Assembly: GCA_039804245.1 (NCBI GenBank)
Contig: JBDLWO010000153.1
Span: 1 to 13,471 of the forward strand
Length of the DNA: 13,471 nt
Direction: 5' to 3'
Source of the DNA: M3007 sp039804245
GTDB taxonomy: Bacteria; Bacteroidota; Bacteroidia; Chitinophagales; Saprospiraceae
Shown: positions 9,001 through 13,471 of the stretch, piece after piece
How positions within the stretch are numbered: the stretch's first letter is position 1
Layout: each line of letters begins with the position of its first letter
The notes under the pieces: model-generated
Seen by the model: the letters and a program-made list of their open reading frames with translations, nothing else
Told to the model about the DNA's origin: nothing
Databases searched by the model: none
Program-made: the position numbers and the translations under genes

Positions 9001-10758
9001 CTCCATTCGCCCGCCCAGAATCCAGGGCTCCACGACGTCAGACCAGTTTCCGGAAATGCCTGTGAAGGTATGCGTACCTGTGAGCACGCCGTTTTTATAC
9101 AGGGTTATCGTACGATTTGACCCGGAACTGTCTATGACCAGCGCCAGATGCTGATACCCCATGCCCAGGTTTCCGAAGTTGAACTGACTTCCGTTCAGAT
9201 AGCAGACAATTTCATTTTCAACGCCGCTTTGTACCAGGTTCAACCGGAATTCGTTACTCCCCCACTGCTTCGACAGCACCGTCTGTGTGCCGCCGGGTCC
9301 CGAGCTGTTGAGCAGGAGTTCCAGGGTGGATTTCGGGGTCAGACTGAAATCGGGTAATTCTGCGTAATCGGACTGCGACCTTTTAAACCGAAGTGCACGG
9401 TATTTGTAGAAATATTTGGCTGGTGTAGCCAGGAAAGTAACCCCTGTACCGTAACTCACGCCCTCAACGAGGTAATATCCATCCTCGCTGGTTTTACCGG
9501 CAGTACTGACAGCCGGACGATCTGAACTGAATGTTGCTCCGCAAAAATGAATTTTCTGCCGGGTTTTGATATCGAATGACCCGCTTCCCTTTTCCTCATC
9601 AAATTTCCAGTAATTCTCCAGCCCCGGCGTATTGGAAGAGGCTGTACTCATTATGACTTCACCCAGGTCTATTTCCTCCAGCAAGGTGTGATAAATACGC
9701 AGTTCATCGAGAGCACCGCCCCAGTTGCCTTGTTCTGTGTTGGCACCCAGGTCAATATGATCTGTTGTGCCGGGTGCGTCAACCAGAGTAATTTCCACCA
9801 GTTCGCCATCCAGATAAAGCCTGCCCTGGTTGTCGTCAGCATTGAAGGTCAGGGCAATATGGTGCCATACGTTTGCGGTTCCCGACGGGAAATCGGCCGA
9901 AAGCAGTGCCGTTCCGGTTGCCGTAGTGCTGATTTCGATTCCATTGGTTCCGGAACTGCTGTTTTTCGCCCTGAAATACAAATCATCCGGCCCCAGACGA
10001 AGAACAGCGCCCTGACTGGCGGCTGAATCGGTCCGAATCCAGAACGTAATCGTCCAGGAATTTCCTGCCGGCGGCAGGATGCTGTTCAGTGAGGTATCGA
10101 GATCAAAAAATGCGCCATCACCATAACCGAACTTTGCAGAGAAGCCCTGCAATGGCGCAAGCGTCACCAGTGCATCAGGTACAGGCGTTCCGTTGATGGT
10201 GGACACTTTGCCGGTTATCACGCCGTTTGGCACCTGAAAGCCTGTGGCCAATCCACCAGGCCCCTCTCCAAATTCGTTGATACCGACTATTTTATACACA
10301 TAAGGCCGACCCGCAATTACATTGAAATCGTTGTAACTCAATACGTTCTTGCCAACTGAAGCAATAAATATATTATCACGGTATATATTGTATCCACCAG
10401 TAGGCGCCGGACTCAACGGATCGAGTGTCCAGGTTACCTGGATACGATCCAGCAACTCACCCTGAGACGCGGTTACGAGCGGAGCGAGTGGTGGTAACAA
10501 AAACCGGCTGAAAAAGCCAAGCATGCCATTGAATTGCTGACCGGCAAAAACGCCTGTCAGCGGTTCTCCGACCGAAAGCGAGGTTCTGTTTTTATTACTG
10601 AAGGCATTGGTAATACTTCCGTAGTTAAAAAACATCTGTCCGGTATAAGTATCTTCTGATACAACAGAGCCATCTGAACAGTTTACCTGAGCTACCGTAT
10701 CCCGGGAGCCAAACCAGCTGCAGGAAAGCATTAATACAATCTGTAGTATTTTTTTCAT
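3076..10758 (-). CDS. 2560-residue secreted mosaic protein with FN3, two LamG domains, Ig-like domains and T9SS sorting domain
   Basis: The protein begins with MKKILQIVLML and a likely cleavage after TVAQ (residue about 24). Visible order: fibronectin III at about 92-176 (GGYNIYRDN, YVYKIVGINEFGEG); LamG-like domain at 205-375 (WTITFWIRTD, WHHIALTF, LYLDGEL, LDELRIYH); second LamG-like domain at 454-615 (LRFKRSQSDYAELPDFSLT, LALVID, FIDELAVYD); carboxypeptidase-regulatory-like beta domains at about 701-790 and 1054-1140; a long region of unclear type at about 1140-1837; an SbsA/Big_5-type Ig domain at 1838-1945; a BACON-like domain at about 1946-2050; two copies of a ~105-residue module (2053-2160, 2357-2462) around two GWNW repeats; T9SS type A sorting domain at 2477-2560. 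It is probably exported by Sec and T9SS and anchored or released at the surface. LamG domains suggest glycan or protein binding. No catalytic site was recognised. It starts 88 bp after the S74 gene, probably in the same operon. Confidence 0.95.
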   Translation of the reverse strand: MKKILQIVLMLSCSWFGSRDTVAQVNCSDGSVVSEDTYTGQMFFNYGSITNAFSNKNRTSLSVGEPLTGVFAGQQFNGMLGFFSRFLLPPLAPLVTASQGELLDRIQVTWTLDPLSPAPTGGYNIYRDNIFIASVGKNVLSYNDFNVIAGRPYVYKIVGINEFGEGPGGLATGFQVPNGVITGKVSTINGTPVPDALVTLAPLQGFSAKFGYGDGAFFDLDTSLNSILPPAGNSWTITFWIRTDSAASQGAVLRLGPDDLYFRAKNSSSGTNGIEISTTATGTALLSADFPSGTANVWHHIALTFNADDNQGRLYLDGELVEITLVDAPGTTDHIDLGANTEQGNWGGALDELRIYHTLLEEIDLGEVIMSTASSNTPGLENYWKFDEEKGSGSFDIKTRQKIHFCGATFSSDRPAVSTAGKTSEDGYYLVEGVSYGTGVTFLATPAKYFYKYRALRFKRSQSDYAELPDFSLTPKSTLELLLNSSGPGGTQTVLSKQWGSNEFRLNLVQSGVENEIVCYLNGSQFNFGNLGMGYQHLALVIDSSGSNRTITLYKNGVLTGTHTFTGISGNWSDVVEPWILGGRMESSVLADAYGGFIDELAVYDSTLSQTVILAHVNDSRMVTEKGLRVYFALDEGNGVSLSSSGSMLLGRGTVHGAEWSSFTNRQITTPHEFSPATRQVSLNPSVTSVDLVDFIDKSTIPVTGYVRYKNTDCFVPGIEITDEGVSFSPKVLTDSTGKFTLEAESGKSFKLVPRFEDHQFLPSLWEIDNVTTPVAGILFSDVTSRNVTVSVVGGDCKMSTLGDNLGTSYGSLVLQIRNSEADCFERYGTMTDGTTYTFTDVPPLRQLSVGLFSHENNDIKNAIQSLGAITVDITRKDTAVEFVYINPDPEVDIYEGLANDCSDLKYWSPVLPLGSISDFTAGIIRRWNPPLPLGAAADYSASPVKVTYNNTDYFVSNSAVVIGGQEYTYSEHTISGGNFSGSTVTIDQNSHELVASDATAVLDQGDNVTIKLRVQEQYPGGTCILNEADIRFVNGLGDEVKDTSLAAAVLSRTGTVTDHNNNPLANRAVKVRVTLQPTATSAVSDAYYRETHSTTTNSSGVFSIIAGGGTRDTMVGALFSDVPWYPDTEAPYLKLEVDTLLTGIYIQNGGISRVTHPQTTHEYKFSVGSANPIPPYYKTIQIIATTPDGRQGSTDRVAVINGTRPNGERFTTYLPERPTLILRDPPGDASYSYISKDSTVCEAHSFGWTNEQAFSLGVEVDAAPEVVTFTGVGAGVITSAESGVAGGASLTVGHSQIKESGWQTCMTFGSTISTSDADLIVGGDQGGDVYVGSAQNIIFGTSDRVNVQNCVIEADQIITLKPGTPTIFRYSEYYIRRYLIPYLDNLAVAYDGLGKTDSSAIMRNSADLWKSYIQLNVETKAAASFEKNFSFDAGSSYEGSSTISRDDYDLNENTLSELVSGFLNQKLEFIKAGATLTYSLDLNFSQIWHDEDITSKATTIGYVLADDDAGDAFSVDVLNDPVFETPVFKIKSGQSSCPHEMGTASRDRPSIQPVAGYPLQAINVPSKEPAIFKFNLGNVSQTYESRPYYLSSNANADDNPDGAIIRLNGDVLNEEMEYLLDPSSSVPVIVTVERGPIEYDYDLVITFASGCESERATALGITNMSVSPGFTYLDTLAAAPIDISVSFVRPCSEVDIDYPRDNYVVLSNDPALSPTNSTVRDIIVNNYSLIDPNFQSIRVQYRKADGNGIWTNILAPSNIVAPNPHERWNTKNPAYQSWSGSPKPDTLGPLSTTFKWETAGMVDGNYELRAISICTGAATGMEGSSYYIPVRIEREPPAPIGTPEPADGVLSNGDEISCSFNKLINCNLIQADQINPNNVGLYDTETNELIDAVVSCYENRIIIVPNVANRFIENKVLRVDLHDIEDKTGNKGGPISWEFRVDRNELAWLTDSVGMTKDVHETKIMTASIHNRSGSTVPFKIINSLPWVRVVPDTGVLVANEIKPIQFIVDSTLAIGSWSGVDTLKTILVGNYINGGSEPLKIGARVLCDRPGWNLSAGQYENTMNLVLRVNIQGEFSIDPEDMVAAFIGDELRGRCNVEYVPQLNTYLAYLTVYGTASDLQSPVQLLVWDAQSCLVYASVQESFNFVPDLVVGTPISPQVVHTNDYILRKVPLGIGWNWISFNLQFPDNSINGALQFLTYPGDGLIKSQSSFSSYVSGAGWAGSLTTIGNTSMYNYKSVVRDTLRMIGNLISPDTMPITVVQGWNWIGYIPNYALPINNALESLPSAPGDIIKSQEAFAQYVNATHGWIGNLKFMEPPKGYQIKVANPGTLVYPENSQFRGESPSDRGENPVLSSFWSVNPAQYEYGSTFIGMLSANGANVTTANLELGAFYGNEVRGSAQATFIPSMNVHMFFMTMYSNVFGQPISFKLYNAGTGEIISLSETMVFTPDLHLGTVVSPVPFTLQSTATSEETLLLRNFVAVPNPFRSGTSLQFTSENQETAEILITDVCGNLVERINVNTVSGLNTVAWNPAADIQPGIYMAQLKTSYGVLSCKLILQ
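3079..3330 (-). other. T9SS type A C-terminal sorting domain
   Basis: Residues 2477-2560 of the giant protein. It has the usual order: AVPNPF, then ILITDVCGNLVERI, then GLNTVAWNP, then QPGIYMAQL, ending KLILQ and the stop. This domain directs proteins through the type IX secretion system of Bacteroidota and is normally removed by the sortase PorU. It is the strongest taxonomic and localisation signal in the window. Confidence 0.92.
3373..3690 (-). repeat. Copy 2 of the ~105-residue module
   Basis: Residues 2357-2462 of the giant protein, just before the sorting domain. Landmarks: FWSVNPAQYEY, LGAFYGNEVRGSA, MTMYSNVFGQPISFKLY, VFTPDLHLGTVVSPVPF. Most similar to copy 3 in the next gene. Confidence 0.78.
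3754..3975 (-). repeat. Second GWNW repeat
   Basis: Residues 2262-2335: VQGWNWIGYIPNYALPINNA, then DIIKSQEAFAQYV, then GWIGNL, then PKGYQIKVANPGTLVYP. It pairs with the upstream GWNWISFNL repeat. Both share GWNWI-, alternation of hydrophobic residues, IKSQ-F--YV and GW-G-L. Similar paired repeats occur in Bacteroidota secreted proteins (recalled, not searched). Function unknown. Confidence 0.7.
4054..4236 (-). repeat. First GWNW repeat
   Basis: Residues 2175-2235: GIGWNWISFNLQFPDNS, then GLIKSQSSFSSYV, then GWAGSLTTIG. Repeats the pattern found again at 3754-3975 after a spacer of about 26 residues. Confidence 0.7.
4279..4602 (-). repeat. Copy 1 of the ~105-residue module
   Basis: Residues 2053-2160 of the giant protein: GWNLSAGQYENTMNLVL, then MVAAFIGDELRG, then YLTVYG, then QLLVWD, then FNFVPDLVVGTPISP. 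Matches copies 2-4 in order and spacing. Confidence 0.75.
7918..8037 (-). repeat. Short tandem duplication of a 20-residue W-P-LPLG motif
   Basis: Residues 908-947 of the giant protein hold WSPVLPLGSISDFTA followed, 20 residues later, by WNPPLPLGAAADYSA. The conserved skeleton is W-P-LPLG---D-aromatic-S/T-A. It lies between the beta-domain at 701-790 and the one at 1054-1140. The DNA copies have diverged, so the duplication is not recent. Confidence 0.6.
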
Positions 10759-10759
10759 G

Positions 10760-10774
10760 ACAATTTCGAATTGT
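10760..10774. promoter_or_regulatory. Small palindrome just before the start of the giant gene
   Basis: ACAATT (10760-10765) and AATTGT (10769-10774) form a 6-bp inverted repeat around TCG, one base upstream of the ATG at 10758. It could be a weak mRNA hairpin at the start codon or a protein site, or chance in AT-rich DNA. No Shine-Dalgarno is seen in the 88-bp gap 10759-10846, and no convincing promoter either. Confidence 0.25.
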
Positions 10775-10846
10775 GTTAATCGTCAGTTGATTGTTTGAAA
10801 TAACAGCACTGCTGCCCGTTGGAATAATCCGTACAGAACAACCCGC

Positions 10847-12448
10847 TTAATTGGAAAGCGCCGCCTCCATCTTTTTTACCTGAGCTTCCATACGATCTCT
10901 TCGCTCGCGGATAGCTTCGTTTTCCCGCTGAACCTGATTGATTTCCTGCTCCAGTGCCTCCACACGCCGGATCATTTCCTGGGTGACAGATACGTTTAGC
11001 GTGTGTATGCGATCATAGTCAACCTGAAGAAAATCACGCACCTGTTTTCCGTAAATAAACAGCCACTCCGGGTTGTCAGCCCTCCAGTTGGAAATGGTAA
11101 TACGGTGGCTATCTCCTACCCCGCTCACCTCGCAAACCTGATCTCCACCCGGGCCGAGTACCTGAATATGATCGCCAACAGCCAGGCCATGTGACTGTGG
11201 CAGCGTCACATCAAGCTCCGTACCCGACAACCCGGTGGACGAAGCGCGCTGGTAAACATCGGGAATAAAACCGGTGGACCGCGAAACTGCTTCCGGGAAT
11301 ACCTCCTCTACTTCCTGCGCAATGAAACCCTTTTTGAATTCGGCACCCATCCTTACTTCGTCCACGTGCCGATAGTTCGTCACACGCAAACGACGAAGTA
11401 TTTCAAGGTCTTCACGGCTGTCTGACAGTCGAATATCCTTTTTGATTCGCCTGTCGGAAAATGCATTGAACTCGGAGGCGCGTACGCGGTTATCGCATTT
11501 CAATCCATAGTTACCCGTAACATTATCCAGACAGACGTCACTATAACTGTTCCCGTCCCTTCTGTAAACAGCAAGATCATTCTGGCCGCTGATCGTGCGC
11601 GAACCGGTTATCTCCAGATGAGCTGCTGAGGTAATTCCTTCATTATCAATAACAAGTTTGGTTGATCCGTTATGCTTCAGATCAATGTTAGCCGTACAAT
11701 TGACATTATTTCCACTTACTGTGATATTATTGAATACAGATGAACCGGAACTGGTGATACCCGATGAGAAAGTTCCGGAGCCGGTTATGCTGATACCATC
11801 TGACTTTATCTCCAGCCTGTCCTGATTATTGTACTGTAACTTTGTATTTGAGGCGCCTGGATCAATGATAAAATTATTGTTTGAAGACCCGATTCCAGCT
11901 GTCGCGGTGACTGCTCCTTTTGTAAAATGTAACTCTGAACCAGTAGCACCCTCTGCAAGAAGCTTTCCCTCTCCCGAGACATTTACTACGTGCAGCGAAT
12001 AACCGGAAGCCGGACTGTTGGTGCCAATCCCTACTGTTCCCGAACTTGGAAAAATATTTCCTGTACCCTTCAGTGAAAGGGCATAAGGCGCTACGGTAAG
12101 TTGCTGCCTCGTGGCTATCTCTGGTGTGTTATCTACCTGTACCGACAAATAGTAAGCTGCATCGAACGGAAGATTGATTGGTGTGACACTGCCCAGCAAG
12201 ACATTGTAAATGCCACCCGCCAGCTCCACGTCCGGCTGTACTTCAGTCCAGATGGCAGCCCCACCCTGTTCAGTATTATATACCCTGAAAGTAAGCGGAT
12301 AGTATCCGTCAGCAACAGCATTTCCGTTGCCCTTTTTCAGTATTCCCTGCACTGAAATCCGGGTACTCTGGGCGCCGGCAGTACCCGTCAACAATGTCAG
12401 CAGTATTATGGCAGATAACCGGGCAATCCGGATGATACTATATTTCAT
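10847..12448 (-). CDS. Secreted tail-fibre-like protein with S74 autoproteolytic chaperone domain
   Basis: 533 residues from the ATG at 12446-12448. This start was chosen because it gives a clean signal peptide (KYSIIRIARLSAIILLTLL, cleavage after GTAGA, about residue 26), while the longer frame from 12535 would overlap the upstream gene. Residues 30-130 form a beta domain (ISVQGILKKGNGNAV, FRVYN, VAPYALS) often found at the start of Bacteroidota secreted S74 proteins. A GTVGIGT turn and a Ser/Thr/Gly-rich fibre region follow to 330. Residues 331-533 are an S74 intramolecular chaperone: Ser331 in SDRRIKKD and Lys336 fit the Ser/Lys dyad of phage endosialidases, and GFIAQEV and VDYDRIHTLNVS are present. 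A C-terminal coiled coil of about 45 residues follows. In the family the chaperone trimerises the fibre and then cuts itself off before the serine. It lies 34 bp after its paralogue. No T9SS sorting domain is present, so its surface route is unknown. Confidence 0.92.
   Translation of the reverse strand: MKYSIIRIARLSAIILLTLLTGTAGAQSTRISVQGILKKGNGNAVADGYYPLTFRVYNTEQGGAAIWTEVQPDVELAGGIYNVLLGSVTPINLPFDAAYYLSVQVDNTPEIATRQQLTVAPYALSLKGTGNIFPSSGTVGIGTNSPASGYSLHVVNVSGEGKLLAEGATGSELHFTKGAVTATAGIGSSNNNFIIDPGASNTKLQYNNQDRLEIKSDGISITGSGTFSSGITSSGSSVFNNITVSGNNVNCTANIDLKHNGSTKLVIDNEGITSAAHLEITGSRTISGQNDLAVYRRDGNSYSDVCLDNVTGNYGLKCDNRVRASEFNAFSDRRIKKDIRLSDSREDLEILRRLRVTNYRHVDEVRMGAEFKKGFIAQEVEEVFPEAVSRSTGFIPDVYQRASSTGLSGTELDVTLPQSHGLAVGDHIQVLGPGGDQVCEVSGVGDSHRITISNWRADNPEWLFIYGKQVRDFLQVDYDRIHTLNVSVTQEMIRRVEALEQEINQVQRENEAIRERRDRMEAQVKKMEAALSN
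10850..11458 (-). other. S74 intramolecular chaperone domain, copy in the complete gene
   Basis: 203 residues from the catalytic Ser331 to the C-terminal SN. Predicted self-cleavage lies just before Ser331, leaving a fibre of about 300 residues after signal-peptide removal. Between VFPEAV and the VDYDRIHTLN motif there is a beta-rich insert (SHGLAVGDHIQV, NWRADNPEWLFIYGK). Confidence 0.88.
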
Positions 12449-12482
12449 AACTGTTTTTTTTGAAATTGTGAGTTGTACAGAT
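12449..12482 (-). promoter_or_regulatory. A-rich leader between the two S74 genes
   Basis: The 34-bp gap has a run of eight A residues (minus strand, 12454-12461) five bases before the ATG and no GGAGG-like site. A-rich leaders without Shine-Dalgarno are usual in Bacteroidota. The short gap and lack of a hairpin favour co-transcription. Confidence 0.4.
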
Positions 12483-13471
12483 TCAGTTGGATATTCCGGC
12501 CTCCAGATTGCGCAGGCGAATTTCCAGCTGATCAATTTTCGATCTGGCAGCGCCTGTTTGCCGTTTTAAGGCTCTTGTATCGGATTCGGCAGATTCTACC
12601 TGACGAATCAGCTCCTGCGTTGCAGAAACATTCAGGGTGTGAATTCTGTCGTAATCCACCTGGTGTAAATCATCTACCTTTTTACCGTACACAAATATCC
12701 ACTCCGGGAGTTCCTCCTTCCAGTTTGCCAGGACAAAAGTGTTGGCGTTGACAATTTCAGCCACACTGCTTAACCGCGAACCTGTTGACAACTCAAGTCG
12801 GACATCGTCCCCCTGCTGCAAACCGTGTTCTTTTTGCATGGTTATTACAATGCGATCGCCGTACTGGCTGATTCCGGTTGCTTTCTCATATACTTCCGGT
12901 ACATATTCCGTACTGGTGGAGACAGCTTCCGGAAAAACAGCCTTCACCTCCTGTGCGATAAATCCCTTCCTGAGAGCGCTTCCCCTGCGAACCACATCAA
13001 CATATCTGTAATCGCGCACCTTCAAACGACGCAATACCTCCAGGTCAGACAGATTGTCGGCAAGTTGTAAATCCCGCTTGATACGTCTGTCCGAACTGGC
13101 ATTAAACTCCGAAGCTTTTACCCTGCCGTCTGCCGTCACAGAGCAATTATGGTTACCTGAAGATGTACCTTTGTGAACACAGGCAACCCCACCATCATTG
13201 GCATACCAGGCAAAACTGGAATTATAGGTTTTGAACCCGGAAACCTCCATGTATCCGCCTGTTACGACCGGGCCATCAGCCGTTATTTTCATCATTTCCG
13301 TGTTATTCCTTCGAAAAGACGTCACACCGGTATTATCAATACTCGAGTTTCCTATCTTGATAGCCCCCAAAGTGGATATTCCTCCAGTAACAGTTATTCC
13401 CCCGGAGAAAGTTCCGGTACCGTTCACGTTCACACCCGAGGCGGTTACCTCCAGCTTTTTCACACCATTGT
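12483..13471 (-). CDS. Tail-fibre-like protein with S74 autoproteolytic chaperone domain (5' end off the right edge)
   Basis: 328 residues are visible, ending at TGA (12483-12485). The frame is open to the right edge. A GTG at 13463 is an internal valine (NGVKKLEVTASG), not a start, since the fibre sequence is already under way. The visible fibre part (125 residues) has Gly/Thr/Ser beta turns (NVNGTGTFSGGITVTGGIS). The last 203 residues are an S74 chaperone with Ser126 and Lys131 (counted from the first full codon) in SDRRIKRD, GFIAQEV, VFPEAV and QVDYDRIHTLNVSATQ, then a coiled coil. It is a paralogue of the next gene: the two chaperones align over 203 residues without a gap at 95 identities (about 47%, counted by eye). 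By analogy a signal peptide is expected upstream of the window. Confidence 0.92.
   Translation of the reverse strand, partial: NGVKKLEVTASGVNVNGTGTFSGGITVTGGISTLGAIKIGNSSIDNTGVTSFRRNNTEMMKITADGPVVTGGYMEVSGFKTYNSSFAWYANDGGVACVHKGTSSGNHNCSVTADGRVKASEFNASSDRRIKRDLQLADNLSDLEVLRRLKVRDYRYVDVVRRGSALRKGFIAQEVKAVFPEAVSTSTEYVPEVYEKATGISQYGDRIVITMQKEHGLQQGDDVRLELSTGSRLSSVAEIVNANTFVLANWKEELPEWIFVYGKKVDDLHQVDYDRIHTLNVSATQELIRQVESAESDTRALKRQTGAARSKIDQLEIRLRNLEAGISN
12486..13094 (-). other. S74 intramolecular chaperone domain, copy in the truncated gene
   Basis: 203 residues from the dyad serine codon (13092-13094) to ISN; the lysine codon is at 13077-13079. The expected cut lies before the serine in FNASSDRRIK. 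The insert and the coiled coil are the parts that differ most from the paralogue. Confidence 0.88.

Noticed and set aside
10719..10758. A lipoprotein signal at Cys13 of the giant protein
   Set aside because: The residues before the cysteine (MLS) fit a lipobox poorly, and a normal cleavage after TVAQ together with a T9SS sorting domain explains the protein better.
12449..12535. An upstream start for the complete S74 gene at 12535
   Set aside because: It would overlap the end of the previous gene and bury the signal peptide 29 residues inside the protein.
13461..13463. A GTG start for the right-edge S74 gene
   Set aside because: The codon sits inside fibre sequence (NGVKKLEV) and the frame stays open to the edge, so the gene is truncated.
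10847..13471. A prophage, because S74 domains occur in phage tail spikes
   Set aside because: The complete protein has a signal peptide and a Bacteroidota-type N-terminal domain, and no phage structural, lysis or integration gene is present.

Overview
The window is a protein-coding stretch on the minus strand of what is most likely a Bacteroidota (or wider FCB-group) genome. The evidence is a type IX secretion (T9SS) C-terminal sorting domain on one giant protein, Ig/PKD-like repeats of the kind common in Bacteroidota surface proteins, LamG and cadherin-like modules, secreted S74-chaperone proteins with the N-terminal domain usual in this phylum, and A-rich leaders instead of Shine-Dalgarno sites. 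Genus or family cannot be given from the sequence alone.

Four genes lie head to tail on the minus strand and fill almost the whole window. Read in the direction of transcription (right to left) they are: (1) the 3' part of a tail-fibre-like protein ending in a self-cleaving S74 chaperone, cut by the right edge; (2) a complete 533-residue paralogue with a signal peptide, a fibre region and the same 203-residue chaperone; (3) a 2560-residue secreted mosaic protein with fibronectin III, two LamG domains, carboxypeptidase-regulatory-like domains, Ig-like domains and a T9SS sorting tail; (4) the first 990 residues of a second large surface protein with a cadherin-like module and an array of Ig/PKD-like repeats, cut by the left edge. 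Gaps between genes are 34, 88 and 103 bp, so one transcription unit is plausible. A hairpin in the last gap may separate or attenuate the last gene.

Every gene looks like a cell-surface or secreted product. No enzyme with a visible active site is present apart from the Ser/Lys dyad of the two autoproteolytic chaperones. There are no phage, mobile-element, RNA or CRISPR genes. My reading is a locus for surface fibres and adhesins: two trimeric secreted fibres plus two giant T9SS-type mosaic proteins.

The two giants are linked by a module of about 105 residues that occurs twice in each. The last gene also carries a 216-bp tandem repeat array whose units are kept about 90-95% identical. The least explained part is a region of roughly 700 residues in the middle of the 2560-residue protein.
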